In this document: positions 1-12,500 of the stretch, piece after piece | How the letters are laid out: each line of letters opens with the position of its first letter | Numbering within the stretch: the first letter of the stretch is position 1 | Assembly: GCF_022581195.2 (NCBI RefSeq) | Contig: NC_061476.1 | Span: 6,928,098-6,992,097 of the forward strand | Direction of reading: 5' to 3' | Origin: Helicoverpa zea | Lineage: Eukaryota > Arthropoda > Insecta > Lepidoptera > Noctuidae | Length of the DNA: 64,000 bases | Program-made: the position numbers and the translations under genes | Notes under the pieces: model-generated | The model's database searches: none | Seen by the model: only the letters and a program-made list of their open reading frames with translations | Told to the model about the DNA's origin: nothing

Positions 1-1784
1 TTTCTATAGCATGTTGAACCGCGGATAAAATCAATAAGCAGTCTGTAGCGTTTTTCGTAAACATTTGCAGCTGTGTGCGTGCGGTCCCGATCAGCTGGCC
101 ACACCCGCACCCCTATTTACCGACCCACAGTAACACCCGCGATAACGGTATTACTACACGCTTCGTTAAAACCGTGTGCATAATGACTGTATTTATTCAG
201 TTTTCGTAAATGTATTACCGAGAAATGCAGCCGGATTCCGACAAAATATGATGTGTTATTACTTTTGCTCGGACGATAAACGTTATCTGTGGCCCGCGTC
301 TCGAGTCGCTCACCCGATCACGTTCTAAATTTAAACTTCCCGATACATTCAGTAAGTCGGTCTCCCGCCATGTGATGTTACACTGGTTATTTACGTCAAC
401 AAGCAAGCGAGCATCCAAAACACGGTTAAGACGAATGAAATACGAACCAATGTCATTGTTTGCATGCATCGATAAAAGAAACTGGCAAAAATACATGAAA
501 ACCTTCAACCGTTCACTAGTAACAAAAACACTGACCTACAATTTGATGATTGAGCTCTCTGAGTTAGCTGATGTCTGTGGAAATTTTCTTGTGAATCTTA
601 CTGAAGCTAACGGCTTTAATATGTGTGCTAATGTCAGGTTTAATTTTTGGTGAATGCAAGCCATGAACTACATACTTCTGTACCAATAAGTAGGATTCCA
701 TTGAAAAAAATAATATTATTTTCTGTTGATTAGAGATTAAATATCTTTGATCAGATCGCAATGCAACGTAAAGCAAAGAAAGCTGAAGCATTTTTATCAG
801 CAATATATGTGTGTACGTATGCGTTACGTAATTAATTTATCTAGGTTGCACGCAGTGTCAATGACGCGTATGCAATCAGGTAGTATGTTCTACATGAATG
901 CGATTCAATAGAGTATTATAATCATGCAGGTTGCATACAATATTTGAACAAAGCGTCAGCCATGACAGTTACAACCCCAATATGAAATTTAGCAATAGTT
1001 ATTTATTCAGGTGAGACCTAGATACAACAGATATGCAGTTTGCCGATAAGATAAATGCTCAATTGGAGCGTAGTGTTACCACGCGCGTCTAACGGTACTT
1101 GCGCACACGCACGTCATTGAGACTGGCCACTCTAAATCCATTGTTTTACGAAAATTCATAAGCATTAGCTAACAGCCGTTAAAATGTCCTCGTTATAGAC
1201 GATGAATATGGTTAGCCGTCTTATTTTTTCTCCGTATAACGGTAATTTTTCAAACCGGTTATTGCTTATTTGGCAGTCGCCGTAAGTTTGCAGCAATTAA
1301 GGTTCTAATAAGCGAAGAAAGGAAACTTTGTTCGCTAAATATTATCCTTTCTTTACGTTACTCATCGGAGGAGACAATGAGAAACTTTTCACATAATTTT
1401 TATTGTTCGTTTCCTACTGCAGTGGGTATTGCTCATTTGTTTAAATTACCGCAGGCTTAATTATTTTTATCTCGACTACGGTGGTTTATTAAGTGGCCGT
1501 GTAGATTTATCTGGCCTGCTTTAAAAACATGTAAAGCACGGAACGTTAATTTGCTGGTTTCTGATTACTCACTGGAGCTTGAACTAATAATGATTCCCGG
1601 CATAGTAATATCTCGCTTATGTAGCTTATTGATGAAGATGAGAGATCTTCAGGAGATTTTTGCACGGAAGCGTGTAGAAACACTGTGATTACGAACTGTA
1701 AGTAGGTAGTAGAGAAAGATAGTATCCATCTTACCACATAGAAAATTGAGGAAATCTGACATTACCTATTTATTTTTTTGGTGG
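1..1784. other. unannotated stretch
   Basis: I see no gene, RNA or repeat here that I can support. Short open frames on both strands lack recognisable domains and fit chance expectation for this base composition. Confidence 0.4.
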
Positions 1785-1910
1785 GAAATCATCAAATGAC
1801 CCCTCCCACTGTGGGCGCAACGTGAAGGCGTGTCAGACTCTTTCTGACCAAAACCCACCATGTTCCTTCTAAAGCCCTTTATGTACCAGGGCCGTGGTAA
1901 CTCTTTCGAA
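1785..1910 (+). repeat. interspersed repeat, family shared with 24724-24860
   Basis: A block containing GTGTCAGACTCTT, a run like AAAACCCACC followed by TGTTCC, and GGTAACTCTTTC recurs in the same order, reverse-complemented, at 24724-24860. The two copies are clearly related but diverged. I recall similar blocks as common moth repeats, but I cannot assign a class: no tail, TIR or target duplication is visible. Confidence 0.55.
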
Positions 1911-3921
1911 CAATCACGCAGCTCCGCCAGGCCACTGATGTAGCCTTTACCTTTCGTTTATTTAATAAATAAATATAAGGATGTCTTCTAAAAATACTTG
2001 ACATAAAAAAAAGTAGAGGTACCTGCTGGATTTAAAATCCTTTGTTGTCCGGGTTTTTTGTAGACACGACTAATCGTCCGCTAACGTTGGCTAAGTCCAT
2101 TATTTAAGAACGTAGAAAAAATCAGGGCTAGCTAGATAGGTAGCAAAAATTCTGGCAAAAAAGTAGTTTTTATTGAACGTAAAATTTTAGTTGCAATGTT
2201 CCCCAGTTGATTTTTATGTAAATGAAGCTGCAAAATGGCTTAAACGGATTTAGTGTATTTTTTGTAAAAAGCAGTTTTCACGTTTTTCATTTCAACACGG
2301 ATTTGGAATTTTCCAGCGACTGGTTCGCCTCACGACCGCGTCCAATGCCAGATATTTCTGACATGGCTGCATAAGCTGCATTTTGTCGTTGCAACTTGAA
2401 ACTCTGCGGTCTGTCAGTCACGCGACGATGCAACTAATCCTCCCAGCAAATGAGCAAACCATTTGTTTTCTATTGACATTCCTCATTTGAAATTTGAATT
2501 AAGAATTCGTGCGCGTAAGATTCGTAACCACAATTTCAGCCAGTTCTTGATGGATGCTAATTTGTATCGGGGACAACGATTTCTTTTTAATTACAGCCAA
2601 ATTGGTTAACCTAAAATTCTGAGTAATTGCAAAGGCAATCAATTAGCTAATTTGCGATGATCTTTGTTTAACGGATCAGCAACCTTTTGGTGTTACTGAC
2701 GAAACAAGATTGATCTTTCGAAACTGAATAAAAACTAGTTTTACCTCTGTCCCGACATAATGGTTGCAGGCTGCACAAAAAAACGTGTTTGGAAACAAGT
2801 CGCCGGGATGCACAGACCTTACAAAGGAACACCTGTACCAGGTAGATTTAAAAATAAAACTTACCTAACTAGAGCAGGTTCTGTCCATAAAGGAACGCAT
2901 CTTTGTGAATAATGTATGGATCACTTGCGTCAACACGTAGACAGTACAGCCAGTAGGCACACAAGTCTTGTCTATTCGCTTTGAATAATACGGTCTTCAT
3001 GGTAAAGAACTAAATAAAGGTTCATGTTCTACTTTTGAAGTTTCCTGAAGTAAACAAAGAAATAAAATAATATTTTACTACCCGCTTCAAGTGCTTACCG
3101 GATTCAAATCGTTCGGCGAGCTTAAAAAATATCCCTGAACTTTTCATAACCGGCATAAGAAAACATAGCTTGTTTGCTTGTTTTTACAATTTAATTTATT
3201 TGTGCCGAGGCAATTTTGTTCGGATGCAGCTTTGAAACGAATTATGTCATTATGTAGACAGGTGTAACATTGAGAACTCATACCTGTCTATAATTTAGTA
3301 CATTATGTCTGACCTTGTTTGAAAAGAACTTACCACGGAGGAAGGAAAGATGAGTGGAGGTGTCATAAGGCAGGTTGGTCGGGCGTCTTCTAGGTCAAAT
3401 ACGTACGGTGGTCGTGGTCGAAACGATCAGTAACAAGTGAGCTAGTGAGACACATTTCTTAAGACACCAGTCAACGTTTTTTGGTTTAAGCAAAAATGGT
3501 CGTGTTCTAAAGATGGCGTATAGCCAGTAGCGCTCCTCGTCTCCCGATCACCCGCATTCTTTTTTTATCGCTATTGTCTTAGGAGTATGGCTGGTATCTC
3601 CGCTCATTATTTTGTTCTCCATGGAAATTCTAAACAAAACTACACATGTCAAACATAGCAACACGTGTATATTATCAGTATCTAATGTCCGTAAGCAAAC
3701 CATATTAGGGTAACACACGTGTGTATTACAATCGAAGCTCATGCATTATGGTCGTAATCGCTTGGCGACCGATTGGCATTCCAATGGCTTCCTCGTCTCC
3801 AGTTAGCATGACAAACAAACATTGCCTTCACAATTTTAATGAGTATTTACTTCATCAGTACATAACACTACTTCAGAATCTGATCAACATAAGTGACTAG
3901 GACTAACAAGATTTGACAGTA
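1911..3921. other. unannotated stretch
   Basis: About 2 kb of ordinary AT-rich sequence. No coding frame with domain character, no tandem repeat and no TIR pair was found by eye. Confidence 0.4.
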
Positions 3922-4025
3922 CAGCCTACCTCAATCTGTCAAATGTCTTTATTCGACTTTCAACCTTATCACAATAGTGGAAGGTTAATGTTCGATTGGT
4001 GTTTGACAGATTCGGGTAGGTTGAC
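3922..4025 (+). mobile_element. small MITE-like element, copy 1 (second copy at 63502-63605)
   Basis: About 104 bp bounded by an imperfect inverted repeat: CCTACCTCAATCTGTCAAA on the left and TTTGACAGATTCGGGTAGG on the right. The interior (AATGTTCGATTGG type) is matched by the reverse complement of 63502-63605 near the other end of the window. It has no coding capacity, consistent with a short non-autonomous TIR element. The target duplication is not clear, so the superfamily is unknown. Confidence 0.65.
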
Positions 4026-4159
4026 CAGCTGTACAGTAAACTGCACAAAAGTGGTAACTGTCATGCACCTTAACTCAATAATAATAAGTACGATTTTCCT
4101 ATAAACTATTACCACTGACCTAAAGTTGACTGTACATAGGATAATCTAGTAGTGTATTA

Positions 4160-4663
4160 GGGCACCTACGCATTATGCGGTTAGCCGGACTGCGGTCAGC
4201 CGTGCGGCTGACCGCAATAAAAAATTTGTACGAGAATGTAGTTTTCATTCGCACTACGACGCGGCTGCCGCCCGACCGCTCCGGTCGTTCTGAGCGCTGC
4301 GGCCCGACCGGCGGCCAGCCGGACGGTCGCCATACACACTACGCGGATATGCTAGTTTGCGGTTGCCCGCCATTGACGGTAAACGTGTTCACCAACATTC
4401 GCGCATTTAACTGATACTTTATTAATATGGATTTCGTTACCGAAAAAATTATAATCGAGATACAAAATAGGCCAGCAATCTGGAATACTAAATCCGCAGA
4501 ATATTCCGATAAAAACCAACCGCAAACCACTACGGTTTCTAAACGCACTTTCCGGTTGGAGTTGCGGCTATCCGCCACCCGGCTAACCGCAAGCGCAACC
4601 GCTTCCTACGGTTATCCGGACGGCTGACCGCACTCCGGCTAACCGCACAGTGCGTAGGGGCCC
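4160..4663 (+). mobile_element. deleted PIF/Harbinger-like transposon with TTA target duplication
   Basis: A 504-bp element flanked by TTA on both sides (4157-4159 and 4664-4666), the target duplication typical of PIF/Harbinger. The terminal inverted repeats run about 44 bp: the left end starts GGGCACCTACGCA and the right end, read inward, starts GGGCCCCTACGCA. Both continue into GCGGTTAGCCGGA and GCGGTCAGCCG. A 12-bp-arm palindrome with a 2-nt loop lies in the left subterminal region (4191-4216). The GC-rich ends contrast with AT-rich flanks. The interior keeps only the start of a MADF-type exon, so this is an internally deleted derivative that would need transposase in trans. Confidence 0.88.
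4427..4519 (+). pseudogene. 5' remnant of a MADF/Myb-like accessory gene of a Harbinger element
   Basis: ATG followed by about 31 codons that look like the N-terminal third of a MADF domain: hydrophobic helix (VTEKIIIEIQ), then RPAIW and a Y-S-D-K turn, matching the usual pattern of a helix, R-P-x-x-W and a Y-x-D region. PIF/Harbinger elements encode such a DNA-binding protein next to the transposase; it helps direct transposase to the element ends. Here the frame runs straight into 3' subterminal repeat sequence, so the rest of the domain and any later exon are deleted. No transposase sequence remains. The domain call is from motif reading only. Confidence 0.6.
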
Positions 4664-4920
4664 TTAGAAGAGCAAATATCTCGTAGGTGGTCATTCCTTC
4701 CCATAAGATAAGTGGCCAGGATGTTTGTCCTATTCATTATTATAGTTTACTCGAGGACTTTGCCCTACATATGATCAAGCGGTCTTTCTTAACGATTTAT
4801 AAATGGCAGGCTGAATTTATGAACTTTGTCCTGCTGACATTAAACGCTAGTGGCGCCATCTTGTCGTCAAATATGCTCTAAATAACGGTAGACAAATTAG
4901 CATAGACAATTACATAGTTC

Positions 4921-5099
4921 TTAATGTAATAAAGAGGAAATATGTTTTGATTGTTTGTACTCAAAAGCTCCGAAACTACTGAACCGATTTGAAAAATTCT
5001 TTCACTGTTTTAAAGCTACACTCTTCCCGAGTAACATAGGCTATTTTTTATCCCAGTACGTCCAATAGTTCCAGGAGTGAAACCACGGGAAAACGGCGC
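4921..5099 (+). mobile_element. Helitron-like (Lep1-type) fragment
   Basis: It contains CTCCGAAACTACTGAACCGA, a CTTTCACTGTT block, ACACTCTTCCCGAGTAACAT and a TTTATCCC block, in the order shared with 25585-25766, 36290-36412 and 51491-51600. It ends in a degraded GTGAAACCACGGGAAAACGGC hairpin region but lacks a clean CTAG terminus. Non-coding, decayed copy. Confidence 0.65.
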
Positions 5100-5628
5100 G
5101 TTATTAATACAAAGTCTGTAACTCTTTTGTTTCTTCAGTGACGCATACAAGTATATCGGTTACATTGCAAGTAGGTTTGTGTCACAAAGAGGTATTATGA
5201 TATTTGCATAAATAGATCTTAATGAAACCACTTCTTGAATTAACTTGTTTTATAATAGGCACAATGTAGAGTAAATAATGTTGAGAAAACAATGACTGTA
5301 TTTTGCGTAAGACTTAATAAAGATAAAGTAGGTACATACTCCTGAAATGACCGATCAAGACTTAAACGTAGATCTTTATGATTATTATAGACTATATTCA
5401 CTTACATAGAAACGTTAATCGATGATATTCTAGCACCTTTAAGTGTAGCTTTAATTTAGCTATAAGTTGCTTTTTGGTTATTTTGTCATTGAATTTTTCC
5501 ACTTTTGTGATTATTAATAGTTTTGACGCAATTATTTTATTGTAATATTAATACCAGTATTGTTAAATTAATACCTTAATTAATTTAGTGTTCATTCTGT
5601 TCAATGTTTTGTTCGATAGCTGCTTATT
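5100..5628. other. AT-rich stretch, nothing recognised
   Basis: AT-rich sequence between a Helitron remnant and a TIR element. No supported feature. Confidence 0.4.
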
Positions 5629-5630
5629 TA

Positions 5631-6594
5631 TAGTTCGGCCATTCAGAGAATGCGTTCCTGACACGTCGCGATTGAACTGACGACGTAACTTTGCAATGGC
5701 GTTGCAGTTACGATAAAAATATTTTTGCTGGTTGTTTACCGTTTTAACAATTGAGGAGCATTAAAACAACATTATTATATCAATAATCAATGAATGTTAT
5801 AATTTTGTGCCAAACTGAGTGTCAAATAACTTGGTAAACAATATTTTTCTAAATCTATACTGCGCTATTACAAGGTTATGTCAGCGGTTTATATTTTGTA
5901 GTGCTGTGCTAAAAATAACAGGCAAGTATCGTAATCTGTTCTTATACAGTTATAATATAAAATAATACGTTTTGATTTTCTTTTTAAGAATTGGAAAATA
6001 ATGGACTATAAGACTTAATTATAACGTTTATGAAATATAAAAATAAAACTATGACCAAACCGCATTTTTATACTTAGATTAAAAATGGTAACCCCAAATG
6101 GCGTTATGGGCCGCCATTTTGTGACGCTAAAACAGTCGTCCGTTGTCGTTTCGTGCGCATAGACCACGTTTTTCAAGTGTTTTTGATCTGTTTTTATTTG
6201 ATTACCCGGCTTTTGTTAGACCGAGATATCAGGATTGATTCTGTTATTGATAATAATATAATTATACATGTAGGCGAAGATGATGATGAAGACACCACCT
6301 CCTCAAGCAAATCGGAGTCTGATTAATATTCTGTTCGCACATTCAATTCAATGTACTTGTAACAAAGAATAAATAAAACAATTTTATTATATGAATATTA
6401 CCTTTTTTTGGTTTCCACTTAAATAACTAAAATATAAAACAAATGATTCCGCCAATTTAAAACGAAAATAATCTTAAAATAATGCGGCGGTTCATTTTGA
6501 AGGAACGGTAACGAACTCAGTGTTATGTTGTGCCCATCACTAGTCGTGACTAACTGATAGGTGTCAGGAACGCATTCTCTGAACGGCCGAAGTA
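5631..6594. mobile_element. TA-flanked TIR transposon, internally degraded (Tc1/mariner-like?)
   Basis: A 964-bp element with TA on each side (5629-5630, 6595-6596). The ends are inverted: left TAGTTCGGCCATTCAGAGAA, right read inward TACTTCGGCCGTTCAGAGAA, with identity continuing through GCGTTCCTGACAC, about 30 bp in all. The interior is AT-rich and holds one short open stretch that ends in an acidic, serine-rich tail, followed by AATAAA. TA duplication and TIRs starting TAG/TAC suggest the IS630/Tc1/mariner group. With no DDE motif visible, that assignment is inference. Confidence 0.7.
6081..6326 (+). pseudogene. 3' coding remnant with acidic Ser-rich C-terminus (transposase relic?)
   Basis: About 82 stop-free codons with no good start, ending TAA at 6324-6326. 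The last 17 residues are strongly acidic and serine-rich (GEDDDEDTTSSSKSESD). A polyadenylation signal AATAAA follows about 45 bases later. The tail resembles in character, not in exact sequence, the acidic tail of the transposase remnant at 32866-33126. The upstream part shows no domain I recognise and may be intronic or from another element. It lies inside the TIR element 5631-6594. Confidence 0.35.
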
Positions 6595-6596
6595 TA

Positions 6597-8302
6597 ATTT
6601 ATTAAATACTGGTATTATTGAATGTAACTAATTGTGTGTGAAATGATAGTAATTAAAGGTACTATTTTAACTCGTAATTATGTATATAGTGTGACTATAT
6701 TCAGATTGTTCGAACGTTTGCCTTTCTAGTCCACACGCAAATTCATTGTGATAGGCTAATTAGTTCCTGGTTTATAATTAATAATAAATTACTAATCAAC
6801 CTCATATTAGTCAGGCTTAGCTTTTGAATTTTAAATTTTCCTTAACAAATGTTATCAATGTTAATATTAATAAACTCTAATTTAATATTATTTAATATTA
6901 ATTATTAATTTACCCATTATATAACTAAAACGAAACCTATATCAACATGTTTGAATTAAAATTCATCCTCCTGCTTTTATCCCTTTTTATTTCGTGGTAT
7001 ATCATATTTTCTTCTTCCATATTAAATCCATGTCATTTAATTTTATTTCTAATCATATCTACTTTGGCATAATATATCTACCGCTTCTTTGCTTGTATTT
7101 AAATTAAATGATCTTGTATTAATGTAGGAATTAGCGGCTAAGTGCATGCCCTTACAACTGAGATGAAAATAGGTCATTCGGTCGGAGACGTCTGTAATCG
7201 ATTTGCCGTCTCACTCGAATTATTTTAGTGTGAATCTGAAAGAATTTTGCGAGTTCCTGTGAGAATATGTATAAATCTCTACACTGTCTCAATTCTAACG
7301 AGTATTACGTAACTCATTTTAAAACAGGTAATTACTTTCTCAAATCGGCAAAGCAACTAGCGAAATCTATAAATTTATCCATTCAGCTTGATTTACTTAT
7401 TTATTGCAATCATTACGTTGTGAAAATCTCTTACAATAACTATACGAATTACCTATCTCGTCAAATTATTCTGATAACATTCATAGACGCAATAACTACT
7501 ACCTATAATAGATAGAGATAAGTCACGTAACACAATAAGTTTGCCTATAGATATCTCTACCTAAACACTTAATGTTCTAGTCTTAATTATAAATGTATGT
7601 TAAATGAAAGTCTAAATTATGAATGTGTAGAAGATTATCTACAAAACACACCACATTTGCCTTTACCTAACCTAGTAACAGGACTAACAGGTCTTAGTCT
7701 AAACGCGTCACAGGCATGGAATACGGCGAGGGGAATTCATAGCAATTGGGTCAGAGTTGACCGACACAGACCGACTATTAATAGACTTCACGCTAATAGA
7801 TTGGAAATGGACTTCCAATTTATCAAAATGCAAATTTATTTGCTCGATTAAACGTCAGTGGAAACTTGAGTCTTTCAAAAGTATTTAACAGTAACAACTA
7901 GCTTTGTTGGCGAAGTTTGAAAAGACGCTAGTTGAAGCGTCTCCGGCCGCCAATGCTCGGGGCACGACTCTAGACTTTGTCCCGTGCACTGTACAGTTTT
8001 TAAACGTTCATTAAGTTATTTTGGTCTCTTTTATATTCATGCTCAAATGCATCGATAATTCGTGTTGATTAGCAAAGTTGTTTGTGTAATAACATAATTT
8101 CACGCGACCCATTGCTGCGAGCCGTTTTAATTAAGCCGACGAGTGGTATAATACAGTTTAGCTACGTATGCAATACGTGTCTACCTTGCTTTCGTCCAAA
8201 GATTTATTTGTTTGGAAAAATATTCAATCTTGTCGATATTTCTTTTATTAACCAGTATTTTTTCATGTATATGATGACGAGTTGCTGCAATGTTTAATTT
8301 CA
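6597..8302. other. unannotated stretch
   Basis: No supported gene or repeat. AT-rich in the first half. Open frames are short and without domain character. Confidence 0.4.
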
Positions 8303-8346
8303 TTTTTAACCCCCGACGCAAAAACGACGGGGTGTTATAAGTTTGA

Positions 8347-8352
<6 letters not shown>

Positions 8353-8389
<37 letters not shown>
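8353..8389. repeat. (GT)n microsatellite
   Basis: About 18 uninterrupted GT units inside the composite element, mirrored by the (CA)n run at 34216-34254 in the inverted copy. It is therefore an internal part of the element that has stayed expanded in both copies. Confidence 0.95.
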
Positions 8390-8396
<7 letters not shown>

Positions 8397-9027
8397 TATG
8401 TGGCATCGTAGCTCCCAAACGGATGATCCGATTGTAATGCGGTTTTTTTTGTTTGAAAGGTATGTCATTCGGGAGTGTTCTTAGCTATATTTGGTGGAAA
8501 TCGGTTCAGGTCTTCAAGGTCATCAGCTCGTTTGTTAGGTGTGATAGGAATGTTACACGCTCAGTTTACTTGCAAGCATATGTGGGATCAGAAATTTGAA
8601 ACACTAATGTCTTCTGGAACCACTGAGCTGGTCTGCTGTTAGGACACGAAGATAGGAGACGTAACCCTGAACTGCCTTTTAGTAAACCCATCGAGTTTGG
8701 GCTCGTTGAATTTGTCTTGACTAGCTCTCTTCATTTTTCTAATTGACTAGAACCTGATGCTGGAAATAGGATGTGGCGGATGAAACCCTGGAATGCCGGA
8801 ATGAAACGGATAAACCGATTTATATGTATTTTTGCTGAAAGTCTAAAATGACCAAAGGTTAATCTTTATTGTTTCTCAATCTGTGCAATTCTCCCAGAGC
8901 CAGTTTGTCATGAGGATTGTTAAACAGCTTCCTTTGGCCGAGATCGCATATAGCGACCACATCTTAAAATAAAAGAAATTAAATGAAAGAATGAAAACTT
9001 AAGGAGCTCCTTCAAAAAGCATGAAAT

Positions 9028-9534
9028 AAAATTAAATTATAAATTTAAAAAAACCCCCGACCCAAAAAAGCACGCAATTATTATGACAAAAGGTTAAAAA
9101 CGCTAAACCCTATAAAAAGCAAAAAATAACTTTTAACACTACGTAAGTACCAACTAAAGCATGTCAGACTAAACTAAATTTTGACGTGTCGGGGGACCGC
9201 TTTTTACCTTTAAAAATACTACATTAATCAAATGATACCTACTTAATTACAACATTCGTATAAAAAAACACGTATCTAAACAAAATTATATAAAAAGTTA
9301 TAAGAAGTATATATAATGTAGTAGTATATAATTACTTCTAACGTTAAGCTAATAAATTAGAGCGGTCCCCCGACACGACAAAATTTAGTTTAGTCTGACA
9401 TGCTTTAGTTGGTACTTACGTAGTGTTAAAAGTTATTTTTTGTTTTTTATAGGGTTTAGCGTTTTTAACCTTTTGTCATAATAATTGCGTGCTTTTTTGG
9501 GTCGGGGGTTTTTTTAAATTTATAATTTAATTTT
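9028..9534. repeat. long inverted repeat, arms about 170 bp
   Basis: The left arm (9028 to about 9207) and right arm (about 9359-9534) are near-perfect reverse complements. They share AAACCCCCGACCCAAAAAAG, AGGTTAAAAACGCTAAACCC, CTTTTAACACTACGTAAGTA and GGGGGACCGCT. The loop is about 150 bp of AT-rich sequence. A transcript across it would fold into a long double-stranded stem. Confidence 0.88.
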
Positions 9535-12500
9535 GTAACTAGTGAAAAAATACACTGAAATAGTAGTGTTTTAATTAATAGCCGTTTAGCACGTAGTCGT
9601 CGCGATGACACACAATTTGTGTAGACATCGTCTACACCCGACACTCAGTGTCGAGTGTCCGTAACGAAAGTCTAACGAGCCAATTAGAACTTTTTATATT
9701 ATAGTTATCTGTCAAACCGTGAGAAGTAGACGTGAGGCGAGAACAAATGGTTCAATTCGAGACGCATTGCGTTACTGATAACGTATTATTGCACGATAAA
9801 GTCTGAGCTACATAGATCATTTCATTTTATCAGTCATAGATTTTTTTTAATGTGACCCGTTCCAATAACATGTCTGAAACGTTTTTAAAGCACAAATATT
9901 TTGACAAGTTATCGACGATAATGCAAAATCAATGCAAAGAGACTTTGCTGAACCAACTCAAGTAGTCCTCAGGGAACTCCTAATCGAATTCAGCTTTATT
10001 TGGAGATCATTCTTACATAAGAGGAATGACGATGAAAAGAAATGTTGCTAAATTGAGACGAAACTTGAAGAAGCCACGAGAAAAACAGATTTACATTAAG
10101 CCAACGAAGCGTAATAATTTAGAATCGGCCAAAAATATTCAGAGCGCTTGTTGACTCCAGTATCTCAATTAGGGACGTTTTTGAAAGGAGTTCATTTATC
10201 GAACAGTTTGAGAGTATCTGTGCACGAGCGGACGTTGGGGTGGGCCTAATAAGGTACTTGTCGAAATGCGTAACCATTACGTCGGGTAGACGAGTGACGC
10301 GTAACTGGGTCACAGACGGGAGCAGGAGCGATCGATTGCACCAGCTTTACCAGATATCCAGTCGAGTCAAGTACTGCACTAATATTTTTTTACTCAGCCG
10401 TAGGAGTGTTTTGTAATGTATGCAACTGTGTTTGCTTATGTGTGTCGTGTTCGAGTTTTGAGTATGTACCATTGTGTGTTTCTAGGCTAACAAATTTATT
10501 TGGTTTATTATATTCGCCAGGAAAATGACGGTTATGTGTTTCATATTCAAGATTTAAATAATGGCAGTACTAGAAGCCATTTTTTTTGCATTGCAATTAG
10601 AATACAATAGCAAATTATTGTACTGTACATACTCATTCGAGTATGAAAATGTTGAAAACAAAAGAGAACTGCCCTCCTAAGTACCTGGTGTTGTTAATTT
10701 CTATCCCTGGATTATTGTTGCCTCTAGACGCGGCCTGTGTTTAATGAGAGCGTTATTAATCAAAGGAACTTTGTTACACAACCACCATTTGTTAATTATG
10801 GCTCTTTGTTCGAGTTTCTACTGCTAATGCAACTTTATCTTCTTCAACCAATTCTTCTCAAATCTCTTCACGTTTAACTCTGATAACATCCGATAGCAAT
10901 ATCTAACACGTACTTCTATTGGTACAAAAAACATTATCTCATCGATAACCCAGTTCCCAAAAACGGTATTTGTAATGTAGATAGCTGGCAGCAGAATGTT
11001 TACCGGCCAGTCAATCTTGGTAATTGGTCAGGTATCTACCGTGTTCAGTCTAAGGGCCAGTTCAGACTAGCTGTCCTCAGACACAAGTGCTTCTAAGTGC
11101 TCTTCCCGTCTCGCAGTAACTGTTAACTTGTGGTCCGAGACCAAAACTGAAGCGATTGTTAATCAGGCATCCTTCATTTTTCTAAGAGAATCGATTAAAT
11201 GGTTTCCTGTCTTAGTCATGTACTCTATTGATGCCAAAGACAGTTGAATCACTCTTCAATCATGTGTACGTGCATCGAGCTCATCACATGACTGATGCAT
11301 CTGATATTTATTGTGAACTTGACTCATTGTCTGCAGTGCATTTCACAAAGATTAAACCAGTAGCAACAAAAAAAAGAAAAACGTTCCATTCTTATTATAT
11401 TCTTCTTTTAATTATCCATGAGTTGTTACTATTTATGCTGTTCTCACCCTTGAAAAAGTTTTCTCGCAAGTATATTGCAAAAAAAATAAAATTTATACAT
11501 AATTGTTTGAATAACTTTAAAATATTTCAGTCCTAGTTATGCAACGGATACTGTATCCGCTCCGATGCATTGCACCAACACCTAAGGCGTTTGGAGAAAC
11601 GCCAAGTCAAACTCACAATGCGCACGACGACTAAATACGAAACAATTATTATTTAAAAATCCAACAATAGAAAGCAATCTTTTGTTACAATAATGAGATA
11701 TGTGGAACTCTGAATACACAGGCCGGCCGTGATCGTGAACTCGATACGAACCAACATCAATGTCGAGCAAGTAGGACGAAAATCTATTGATGGCCCTGAT
11801 TTTTTGCAATAGGATGTAAGCACAACGTGATTTATACTAACAAAAAATTGTATGAAGAATCTAGGCCATTGTAATAAATGTTGTGTATAATTTTCGCCTC
11901 GATTCAAAGCTTAGTACATAAATATACGGTAGATCCGCCCTCACATCAGTGTTTGTTAACCAAAGTTTCTAATGCGAATAACTAGAAGAGATTTAACCAT
12001 TATAAATGAGAATAGTTCTGATTTCACGGCAACTGAACATTTCAGCTAATGTTAGATTTAATAGTAGTTATAACTGACTGAAAACGCGACGAAATGGCTT
12101 TAATTTTCCGTCATTAAAATCATTATTTTAGAATACCGACGTTGGAATGCTTTCGAGGAAAAATGTCACCTACTTTACTCATATCGCTAATGCTGGTTAT
12201 TACTAACTTTCTATTTCACAATAACATTGCTAGAACAATCAGCGAGATCTTTGCATTCAGGGAACAAAAAACTATGACTCAGAAGAATTTATACGAAAAA
12301 ATCTCATCTTAGATCCTATTAGAGAGGTACCGCATTTTTTTTGGATGAATTGGCTTACTTTACGTCAGATATCGATTACTTAGCTCATTCTTATCATAGT
12401 TTTTCACGAATCTTTCGTGAAACACGTTTACACAATAGCCTGATTGCCTAGCTAGTCACAAGATTACCACAACTCAGCATCAATGTTAGCAGTTTATTCT

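Larger units (their letters stand above)
8303..9534 (+). mobile_element. composite TIR element, copy 1 (second copy inverted at 32549-34305)
   Basis: It starts TTTTTAACCCCCGACGC and ends with GGGTCGGGGGTTTTTTT plus an AT tail, so the outer ends are inverted CCCCCGAC-type repeats. An outer part (8303-9027) with a GT microsatellite is followed by a long inverted repeat (9028-9534). The same arrangement in reverse orientation makes up 32549-34305, and matching stretches are almost identical, for example the block with GGCCGAGATCGCATATAGCG near 8937. No coding frame. I recognise the type as a frequent non-autonomous moth element, but have no formal family name for it. Confidence 0.8.

Noticed and set aside
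8181..8468. His/Thr-rich frame on the - strand
   Set aside because: Produced by translating the GT microsatellite of the composite element.
9870..10415. Adjoining open stretches in different frames that look protein-like (for example from 9870, 9940 and 10125)
   Set aside because: None has a recognisable family, they do not join by plausible splice sites, and open runs of 30-90 codons are expected by chance. A frameshifted pseudogene cannot be excluded.
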